Positions 48,358 through 54,491 of a stretch of DNA of 54,491 nucleotides are shown piece after piece. A program made the position numbers and the translations under genes. A model generated the notes under the pieces. It did no database searches. It had not been told where the DNA came from and saw only the letters and a program-made list of their open reading frames with translations. Source of the DNA: Tepidiphilus sp. J10 (GTDB taxonomy: Bacteria > Pseudomonadota > Gammaproteobacteria > Burkholderiales > Thiobacillaceae); the NCBI GenBank assembly GCA_945897955.1, contig CAMDGQ010000023.1:1-54491 (forward strand). Direction: 5' to 3'. Every line of letters begins with the position of its first letter. Position 1 is the first letter of the stretch.

Positions 48358-49352
48358 AAGTTACGCTGCTGCCCGCACTGCTGTTGGTCTACCCGCCTGC
48401 ATTCGCCCACCACGGCGTCGCTTCCCTTGGCGCGGCAGGTCTGGAGGGCCCCGGCGCGCCAGTGGAAACATCCAGTTCCGCGACCTTGCCGGAGGGGAAA
48501 TGGTTGGGTTATCTGAAGGTTGATCACGCTAAATCGAAGACCAATCTGGTTGCGCCGCCGGAAGGCGATTACAACCAGTACTGGATGCTGGGTCTGGGCT
48601 ACGGCTTCAAGCCCTGGTTGTCCGGCTATGTCTTCCAGCCCTACAACATCAAAAAGGACACGCCTGGCGGTCTCGACTCCAAGGGCTTTACCGACCTGTC
48701 GCTGATGGGCGTCATCGGCTTCAAGTACGACGAAGGCTTCATGCTGGTACCGGCCAGGGAAAGCCTGGACGACCTGATGGACTGGCATTTCACCGCATAC
48801 GGCGGTTTATCCCTGCCCAGCGGCAATGCCAACCATCGTCTCGACGACAGCAGCATCGACCCCGGAAAATCTCTTGGCTTTGGCAAGTCCGGCTTCAGTT
48901 GGGGCCTGACCGCAACCCGCCAGTTCAGCGAAAACGCCACCGCCGTGTTCGAAGCCGGCCAGATCGTTTTCCAGAAATACCGCTACGATCCTGATCCGGT
49001 CGGCGGCAATCCGGGCGGACTCACGGTCAAATTCGGTACCGAAACCCGGCTCAACACCGCCCTCTCCTACCGCTTGCTGGCTCGCCCGGAAACCCGCTTC
49101 CGCCTCGACGGCAACGCCGAACTGAATTTTCTGAAACTGGGCCGCGATGTGGAGGATGGCATCGGCGCCATCGCCACCGGCGGCGAGATGGTTTATGGCG
49201 TGCTGGGCGTGCGCCTGTACCAGAACAACATGAGCCTGGGCCTGGCGCTGAAAAAACCGATCTGGACCGATCTCAACGAGGAAAACCTGCAGCAGGGTGC
49301 CGAAGGCAGGGAAAAATACCGCCTCATCGCCACTTTCTCGACCCTGTTCTAA
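48354..49352 (+). CDS. Outer-membrane beta-barrel protein within the nickel operon
   Basis: The 332-residue product has a signal peptide (LLPALLLVYPPAFAHHG) and a body of alternating beta strands with aromatic girdles (YNQYWMLGLGYGFKPWLSGY, WHFTAYGGLSLPSGNANHR, LGVRLYQNNMSLGLALKKP). It ends in the C-terminal aromatic of outer-membrane proteins (FSTLF). I recognise no named family beyond the putative outer-membrane or transporter barrels. It overlaps nikL by four bases and precedes nikM by six, so it belongs to this operon. A role as an outer-membrane pore or receptor for nickel or cobalt is inferred. Confidence 0.75.
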   Translation: MKVTLLPALLLVYPPAFAHHGVASLGAAGLEGPGAPVETSSSATLPEGKWLGYLKVDHAKSKTNLVAPPEGDYNQYWMLGLGYGFKPWLSGYVFQPYNIKKDTPGGLDSKGFTDLSLMGVIGFKYDEGFMLVPARESLDDLMDWHFTAYGGLSLPSGNANHRLDDSSIDPGKSLGFGKSGFSWGLTATRQFSENATAVFEAGQIVFQKYRYDPDPVGGNPGGLTVKFGTETRLNTALSYRLLARPETRFRLDGNAELNFLKLGRDVEDGIGAIATGGEMVYGVLGVRLYQNNMSLGLALKKPIWTDLNEENLQQGAEGREKYRLIATFSTLF

Positions 49353-49358
49353 ATCGCC

Positions 49359-50006
49359 ATGCACATCCCCGACGGCTTCATCTCGCCGCAAACCTATCTG
49401 CCGGCCTACGCGCTGGCGGCGGGCTTGTGGGCCTTCGCCGCGCGACGGGTGAAACGCGATCTGGACGCCGAAACCTTGCCTTTTCTGGCCGCCTATACCG
49501 CGCTGTCCTTCGTGCTGATGATGGTCGCCCTGCCCCTGCCCGGCGGCACCACGGCGCATGCAGCCGGCATCGGACTGCTCGCGGTCGGCTTTGGCGGCTG
49601 GATGAGTTTTCTTGCCATCTCGCTTGTGTTGGCCATGCAGGCGCTGCTGTTTGGCGACGGTGGCATTACTGCATTGCCGATCAATGCGGTAGCGATGGGA
49701 TTCGTCGGCAGCTTTTCGGCGCTGGCGGCATGGAAACTTTTCGGCCGCTTCAACGAAAGCATCGCTTTATTCCTGGCCGGCTGGTTTTCCATCGCGTTGC
49801 CGGCGTTGCTGGTCGCGCTGATTCTGGGCGTGCAGCCGCTGCTCGCGCACGATGCCCAGGGCGCACCATTGTTCTTCCCGTTCGGACTCGCCGTTACGCT
49901 GCCTGCCGTACTGTTGCCACATGTGTTGATCGGATTGGCGGAAGGCGTGCTGACCATGCTCGGCTATCGCTACCTGACCCGTTTGCGCGCCAGGATCCTG
50001 CAATGA
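49359..50006 (+). CDS. nikM: ECF nickel/cobalt transporter substrate-binding permease (NikM/CbiM)
   Basis: The 215-residue S component begins with MHIPDGFISPQ, whose N-terminal amine and His2 form the metal site in the family. It has six or seven helices (for example LSFVLMMVALPLPGGTTAHA and ISLVLAMQALLFGDGGITAL, with the conserved GDGGITALPINAVAMG). NikM and CbiM cannot be told apart surely by sequence; NikK/NikL beside it and hypX opposite favour nickel. It overlaps nikQ by four bases. Confidence 0.88.
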   Translation: MHIPDGFISPQTYLPAYALAAGLWAFAARRVKRDLDAETLPFLAAYTALSFVLMMVALPLPGGTTAHAAGIGLLAVGFGGWMSFLAISLVLAMQALLFGDGGITALPINAVAMGFVGSFSALAAWKLFGRFNESIALFLAGWFSIALPALLVALILGVQPLLAHDAQGAPLFFPFGLAVTLPAVLLPHVLIGLAEGVLTMLGYRYLTRLRARILQ

Positions 50007-50557
50007 AGCGCGACCGCGCCTGGCTGCTGCTCTACCTCGCTACGGTCATCGCAGCGACATTGATCCACGATCCCCGCTGGCTGGCGGTCGGCCTGGCGCT
50101 GGTCGTGCTCCTGGCCGGCCGCGAAGCGGGCGTTCTGCTGCGCCGCGCCGTGCTGAGCGTGCTGGCTTTCAACACCCTGATCAGCCTGAGCTACCTCGGC
50201 ATGGCCTGGTGGCGCGACTTTTCACCCTGGCAAACCCTGCTGCTGCTCAACCTGCGTGTACTGTTGCTGACCTGCCTGACTTTCCTGTTCATCACCCGGG
50301 TCAACCTGTTTCAAGCACTCGATTTTTCGCGAAGCCTGACTTATGTGCTTGGCCTCGCCTATAGCCAGGCGCTCACTTTCAGCCGCGCACATGATGATTT
50401 TCGCTACGCGCTGGCCAGCCGTTCGCTGCAGCGCCCCGGCCTGCTCGATCGCTACCGCGCCAGTGCGGCGGCGGTGTCATGGTTCATCGAAAAATCCCTG
50501 CATGCCGCCACCCAATCCTCGCAAGCCCTGCGTTCACGCGGCTTTTTCCATGACTGA
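50003..50557 (+). CDS. nikQ: ECF transporter transmembrane coupling protein (NikQ/CbiQ)
   Basis: The 184-residue protein is shorter than the usual 220-250 of CbiQ. It has about four helices (WLLLYLATVIAATLIHDP, LLLNLRVLLLTCLTFLFI) and the cytoplasmic helices that contact the ATPase, including the Ala-Arg-Gly-type signature seen as ALRSRGFF and AYSQALTFSRAHDDFRYAL. The start is given by ATGA overlap with nikM. It overlaps nikO by eight bases. Confidence 0.82.
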   Translation: MKRDRAWLLLYLATVIAATLIHDPRWLAVGLALVVLLAGREAGVLLRRAVLSVLAFNTLISLSYLGMAWWRDFSPWQTLLLLNLRVLLLTCLTFLFITRVNLFQALDFSRSLTYVLGLAYSQALTFSRAHDDFRYALASRSLQRPGLLDRYRASAAAVSWFIEKSLHAATQSSQALRSRGFFHD

Positions 50558-51386
50558 ACTACGTTATCGCGTCGTCAAACCGGCCCCGGCAGGTGCACAG
50601 GATGCTGACCCAGTACTGGCGATGGTCGGTGTCGAGCATCGCTATGGCGCGGCCGAAGTCCTCTGCGGCATCGACTTCGTGGTGCATCCGGCCGAAAAAG
50701 TGGTGCTGCTTGGCTGCAACGGCAGCGGCAAATCAACCTTGCTGAAAATCCTGAATGGCCTGATTGCACCTACATCCGGCCGCTTTCTCTATCAAGGCGA
50801 GGAAATCACGCCGGCTCGTCTGAAAATTCCCGCGCTGCATCGCCGCTTCAGAAGTGAAGTTGCGCTGCTGTTCCAGAATCCGGACGCCATGCTGTTCAAC
50901 CCGACCGTGTTCGATGAGATTGCCTTCGGACCGCGCCAGACAGGACTGGCGGACGTCGCGGAGCGGGTGCGTCACTGGGCGGATCAGGTCGGCGTCAGCC
51001 AGCACCTGAAGCGGCCGCCGTTCACGCTTTCCGGCGGCGAGAAACAGAAAGTCTGTCTTGCCGCACTGCTGGCGCTGGAGCCGAAAGTCCTGCTGCTCGA
51101 CGAACCTACCGCCGCGCTCGACCCGCGTTCCACCGGCTGGCTGGTCGATTTTCTGTCCGGCCTGCCAATCACCACGCTGACCACCACCCACAACCTCAGC
51201 CTGGCGCCGGAACTGGGCAGCCGCGCACTGGTGCTGGGCGAAGACCACCGCCTGATCCACGACGGCTCGCTGCACGCCCTGCTAACCGACATGGAGCGGC
51301 TGGCTGCCGCGAATCTGGTGCATACCCACCGCCACCGCCACGGCGACATCGAACACCGGCATACACATGTGCATGACTGGCAATAG
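50550..51386 (+). CDS. nikO: ECF transporter ATP-binding protein (NikO/CbiO) with His-rich tail
   Basis: The 278-residue ATPase has Walker A LLGCNGSGKSTLLKIL, Q-loop LLFQNPDAMLFN, signature FTLSGGEKQKVCLA, Walker B VLLLDEPTAALDP and the switch histidine in TTTHNLSLA. The last 25 residues are rich in histidine (HTHRHRHGDIEHRHTHVHDW), as in some nickel-handling proteins, and may store or sense Ni2+. The start ATG 50550 lies inside nikQ, so the two are coupled. The operon ends here; hypX is convergent, 21 bp away. Confidence 0.92.
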   Translation: MTELRYRVVKPAPAGAQDADPVLAMVGVEHRYGAAEVLCGIDFVVHPAEKVVLLGCNGSGKSTLLKILNGLIAPTSGRFLYQGEEITPARLKIPALHRRFRSEVALLFQNPDAMLFNPTVFDEIAFGPRQTGLADVAERVRHWADQVGVSQHLKRPPFTLSGGEKQKVCLAALLALEPKVLLLDEPTAALDPRSTGWLVDFLSGLPITTLTTTHNLSLAPELGSRALVLGEDHRLIHDGSLHALLTDMERLAAANLVHTHRHRHGDIEHRHTHVHDWQ

Positions 51387-51407
51387 AAAGACCGCTGGCA
51401 GCGAGGT

Positions 51408-53069
51408 CTAAGGAGTCCAGCCCAGTTCACGATGGATGGCCAGGTGGCGGGGCGTCCATGAATGCGGTGTCTTGGCGACGAAATTGTGCCGTGCGATGTG
51501 ATAGCTCGGATCGAAACCGAAGAAGTTGCGTCGCATCTGCTGCAACTCCTCGGCGCGATAGATCGCGAGCGGCTTGACGGCTTCATCGGCCGCTCTCCGC
51601 TGTCGTTTTACGGCAAGCCGTTCGCTGAAGTCGGCGCAGTCGGCAATTGATCCGGCGCGAAGCGCGACTTCCCGCTCGAAGGCGGCCGAATCATCGCCAA
51701 AACAGGCGTCAAGAAATCCCTGCTTTTCCGCTTCGAGCGCGCCCATCGGCAAGCGCCGCCGCATGATCTCCTTCGCGGCCGCCGCTCCCACCCGGCGTGG
51801 CAGCAGATAGCTCCAGAATTCGGAGCCATGCAGGTTGCCCATGTTCTTGTAATGCGGGTTAAGCACGACGCCGCGCCGCGCCCAGACATAATCTGCAGCC
51901 AGGGCCAGGAAGGCGCCGCCGGCACCGGCGTTGCCGCGCAATGCGCTGATCGTCAGATGGCTTTCGGTGCCGATGATGGCCTGGCATAGATCGTCCATTG
52001 CATTGATGTTGCGCCAGGATTCGTCCGAAGCGCTGTCCGCCGCTTCGATGCGATTGAGGTCCAGTCCGTTGCTGAAGAAGTCGGCGCCGCCCAGCAGCAC
52101 AATGATCCGTGTCGGCCGCAGCAAAGCGGACTGGTAAGCCGCCAGCAACAGCTCACACGCCGTCGTGCCCATCGCGCCGTTATAGAAATCGAACGACAGA
52201 TAACCGATTCGGCTGGCTTCACGATAGGTGATGTCCGGGCTGCTGTCGGCCAGTTCGGGCAACGCCGCTGCTTCCGGACAGGCCAGCATGGCCGGCAACT
52301 TGATTCCATTGTCGATGCGTTTGACGTGGCCCAGCCATACCGCGCCATCGACTGTCGCCCGCACCACGCCCTCTCCGGAACGGCCGATCATTTCGCCGGC
52401 TGCGCCGGACAGGTCAAACGGTCGCGCGTTGAACAGATGGCAGGGCTGCCCGAACAAGGTGTCGCGAACGCCGGGGAATCCATCCGAGCACCGTATTTTC
52501 GCCAGCACGCGCAAGGTGTCGTCGTTTAGCCAGTCTATCGCGCGCTCGGCCTGGCGCATGACCGGATGCATCGGTTTCAAGGTTTGCGCTTGCGGCTGCC
52601 AGCGTCCGGCCAGATAGTCCGGCAGTCGTTCGATAGCAGTGAATACCGCGCGCACGGCCGCTTCGGTCACTTCATTGCGATACAGACTGGATTTCATCGC
52701 GGGCCGCATGGCGAATGTTTCCGCAGCCCAGACCGGCCCGGCATCCATATCCGCTTCTGCCTGCAACAGCGTCACGCCCCAATCCGGTACGTCGTCGAGA
52801 ATCGCCCAGTCCAGCGCCGAAGGCCCCCGGTCGCCAACCACGCCGGGATGCACGATCAGGCAGACATGCTCGCGCCAGATCGACTCCGGAATTGCGCGGC
52901 GCAGATAAGGCGCCACGATCAGATGTGGACGCAACAGAGCCACGGCCTCCCGGGTCACCGCATCGTTGATGTCGAATTCGACCGAAACCTGGTGCCCGCT
53001 CGCGCTCAGTTCGATGAACAAGCGCTGGGTCAGGCTGTTGAAGGCGTGGGTCAGGAACAGGATACGCAT
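51408..53069 (-). CDS. hypX: Hydrogenase maturation protein HypX (HoxX)
   Basis: The 553-residue protein makes the CO ligand of [NiFe] hydrogenases from formyl-tetrahydrofolate, mostly in aerobic H2 oxidisers. The N-terminal half is formyltransferase-like (MRILFLTHAFNSLTQRLFIE; VHPGVVGDRGPSALDWAI; GVTLLQAEADMDAGPVW). The C-terminal half has the enoyl-CoA hydratase fold (IIVLLGGADFFSNGLDLN, ALRGNAGAGGAFLALAADYV, LNPHYKNMG). The full family length is present. ATG 53069 fits the family start; a longer frame to 53120 adds an unrelated tail. It lies 71 bp after the sensor kinase gene on the same strand, and opposite the nickel importer. Confidence 0.94.
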   Translation of the reverse strand: MRILFLTHAFNSLTQRLFIELSASGHQVSVEFDINDAVTREAVALLRPHLIVAPYLRRAIPESIWREHVCLIVHPGVVGDRGPSALDWAILDDVPDWGVTLLQAEADMDAGPVWAAETFAMRPAMKSSLYRNEVTEAAVRAVFTAIERLPDYLAGRWQPQAQTLKPMHPVMRQAERAIDWLNDDTLRVLAKIRCSDGFPGVRDTLFGQPCHLFNARPFDLSGAAGEMIGRSGEGVVRATVDGAVWLGHVKRIDNGIKLPAMLACPEAAALPELADSSPDITYREASRIGYLSFDFYNGAMGTTACELLLAAYQSALLRPTRIIVLLGGADFFSNGLDLNRIEAADSASDESWRNINAMDDLCQAIIGTESHLTISALRGNAGAGGAFLALAADYVWARRGVVLNPHYKNMGNLHGSEFWSYLLPRRVGAAAAKEIMRRRLPMGALEAEKQGFLDACFGDDSAAFEREVALRAGSIADCADFSERLAVKRQRRAADEAVKPLAIYRAEELQQMRRNFFGFDPSYHIARHNFVAKTPHSWTPRHLAIHRELGWTP

Positions 53070-53140
53070 GGCTATTTGACTGAAGTGGCGCGAGGGACTG
53101 GAATGCAGCGCCGGTTTCAAGGTTCAAGGTTCAGACCATC

Positions 53141-54490
53141 TCAGCTCTGCCGGCGCATGTCGCGCAGGGTGGACAGCGCAGCAGGATAATCAAAACTCTG
53201 GATCTGCTTCACCAGCAATGCCAAGTCTCGCGCTTCGCAGGTTTGCGCGAGTATGGGCAACACGCTTTGCAAGGTCGCCACACTGCGCAGGTCATCCTCG
53301 CCGAGCAGGTGTTCCAGATCATCCAGCATGACGCCTGGATCGCTGTCGGGCATCCCGCCGGAAATCACCTCGGGCAAATTGACGTTGACCAGCCAGTCAA
53401 AATGAAAGCGACTGCCCTGGCCCGGTGCGCTTTCACAGGACAAGCGGCCGCCCAGCAGTTCGGCATAGCGTGCGCTGATCGCCAGGCCAAGTCCGAGACC
53501 GCCGTATCGCCGCGTTCTGGCATCGTCGATCTGGCGGAATGGCTGGAATAGCTTGTCCTGATCGGCCTCGGCAATGCCGATACCGGTATCGCTCAGCGTC
53601 ACCCGCAAGTGATAGGTTCCCTTCATCTCCGTCGCGCTGGTCCGTTTTCCGGCAAACAGGCCGACCTGACCCCGGTCGGTGAACTTGACCGCATTCAGCA
53701 GCATGGGGCGCAGACACCCAATCAACCATTCACATTCACCGGCAACCCGCGCGGGCAGGTCGGGCGCCAGATCGATCGACACATACAGTCCCTTTGCCGA
53801 TCCGGCGCGCCGCAATTCATCCGCCAGGCTCGCCAGCAAAGCCGCCAGATCGATGCTGCCCTGCTTGAGCGGGGCTTCGAGCGATTCCAGACGCGTGAAC
53901 TCCATCACTTCATTGACCAGCGTCAGCAGGTTGCCGCCCTGCTCGCTGATGCGGCGAACTTGTTCAACCGCCTTGTCGGGCAGATCGGCGCGCTGCAATA
54001 GATGGGCAAACCCCAGAATGCCGTTCAGCGGCGTACGCAATTCATGGCTCATCGCAGACAGGAATGCGCTTTTCGAGCGGCTTGCCTGCTCGGCGCTGTC
54101 GCGGGCCCGTGCGAGTTCCGTGTTGGCGATCTGCATGGCGTTGCGGGCTCCCTCCAGTTCGGTCAGGTTGTCGGCCAGATCGTGCCAGCGTCGCCGCAGC
54201 AGTTCGAGCAACGCCCAGCCCAGCAGAGCAATGAGCAGAAATACGCCGGCATGCCTCAGCCAGGTTTGCTGCCGCGCATGTGCCGAGGCGGCGACGATGG
54301 GGTCGAAAGGCAGCGAGACGCTGATGCCGCCACGGATGTCGCCGACTTTGTAACCCTGCCTTGCATGGCAAACCATGCACGGCGGCATTACTTTCAGTGG
54401 CGCCATGTAGCGTAGTCTGGTTGCCCCGGTGCCGTTGGCCTGAAGCTCGATCACTTCCTTCACGCCGCGTTCGAATGCCGCCAGTGCGAC
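53141..54490 (-). CDS. Sensor histidine kinase with CxxCH (DUF3365-type) sensor domain (5' end outside window)
   Basis: The frame stays open to the window edge; 449 residues are visible. The periplasmic sensor end shows RYMAPLKVMPPCMVCHARQG, a CxxCH haem-attachment motif, then DIRGGISVSLPFDP, typical of DUF3365/Tll0287-like domains. One transmembrane helix (AGVFLLIALLGWALLELLRR), a coiled-coil linker and the kinase follow: H-box FLSAMSHELRTPLNGILGFA, N-box PMLLNAVKFTDRG, G-box SDTGIGIAE and RYGGLGLGLAISARYAELLG. About 75 residues of unassigned tail close it. No receiver domain or response regulator gene lies in the window. Its position before hypX suggests control of hydrogenase genes. Confidence 0.88.
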   Translation of the reverse strand, partial: VALAAFERGVKEVIELQANGTGATRLRYMAPLKVMPPCMVCHARQGYKVGDIRGGISVSLPFDPIVAASAHARQQTWLRHAGVFLLIALLGWALLELLRRRWHDLADNLTELEGARNAMQIANTELARARDSAEQASRSKSAFLSAMSHELRTPLNGILGFAHLLQRADLPDKAVEQVRRISEQGGNLLTLVNEVMEFTRLESLEAPLKQGSIDLAALLASLADELRRAGSAKGLYVSIDLAPDLPARVAGECEWLIGCLRPMLLNAVKFTDRGQVGLFAGKRTSATEMKGTYHLRVTLSDTGIGIAEADQDKLFQPFRQIDDARTRRYGGLGLGLAISARYAELLGGRLSCESAPGQGSRFHFDWLVNVNLPEVISGGMPDSDPGVMLDDLEHLLGEDDLRSVATLQSVLPILAQTCEARDLALLVKQIQSFDYPAALSTLRDMRRQS

Positions 54491-54491
54491 G

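Overview
The window looks like a chromosomal segment of a motile Gram-negative betaproteobacterium. A Rhodocyclales- or Nitrosomonadales-type organism fits best, but no rRNA or tRNA gene is present to test this. The pointers are the lpx/bam/rseP/dxr/cdsA/uppS/frr/pyrH/tsf/rpsB gene order, the sdhCDAB-sdhE-gltA-sucA block, the ftsK-lolA-rarA order, an H-NS-family protein, and generally GC-rich coding sequence. Most of the window is core genome. Accessory material lies at about 1.5-9 kb, at 27.8-27.95 kb and at 46-54.5 kb.

Layout. (1) 2-1486: 3' part of clpB. (2) 1487-4097: a non-coding stretch with two 17-nt hairpins and a degraded XRE-type regulator, then an AT-richer pair, an FkbM-type methyltransferase and a sulfotransferase-like protein. 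(3) 4128-8998: a NifX-like protein and a DUF2141 protein, divergent from a PAS/sigma-54 activator, a TrpD-like protein, a Rieske ferredoxin and a PDC-sensor protein. The NifX-like gene has a good -24/-12 promoter and a cluster of TTGACA repeats upstream of it. (4) 9013-13091: glgA, then gnd-zwf. (5) 13098-31752: one long minus-strand run, in transcription order rpsB, tsf, pyrH, frr, uppS, cdsA, dxr, rseP, bamA, skp, lpxD, fabZ, lpxA, lpxB, rnhB, motA, motB, a membrane methyltransferase and an HDOD protein. It covers translation factors, isoprenoid and phospholipid synthesis, outer-membrane assembly, lipid A and the flagellar stator. A 167-bp palindromic MITE-like element sits exactly between uppS and cdsA. 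(6) 31941-36221: ftsK-lolA-rarA. (7) 36423-38454: trxB, an Smr-domain gene and an H-NS-family gene, ended by a bidirectional terminator. (8) 38522-46120: sdhCDAB-sdhE-gltA-sucA, part of the TCA cycle; sucB and lpd do not follow sucA. (9) 46254-54490: a membrane protein of unknown role, a tightly coupled ECF-type nickel (or cobalt) uptake operon that includes an outer-membrane beta-barrel gene, then on the other strand hypX, for CO-ligand synthesis in [NiFe]-hydrogenase maturation, and a sensor kinase with a haem-type CxxCH sensor domain.

How the genes work together. Region 9 links nickel import to [NiFe]-hydrogenase maturation, so a hydrogenase is expected elsewhere in the genome. Region 3 is the best candidate for an undescribed system: a sigma-54 switch, probably sensing redox or metal through a cysteine-rich PAS domain, facing a NifX-like metallocluster-binding protein and followed by a TrpD-like protein and a Rieske ferredoxin. 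The MITE-like element appears to supply both the uppS stop codon and the cdsA start codon.
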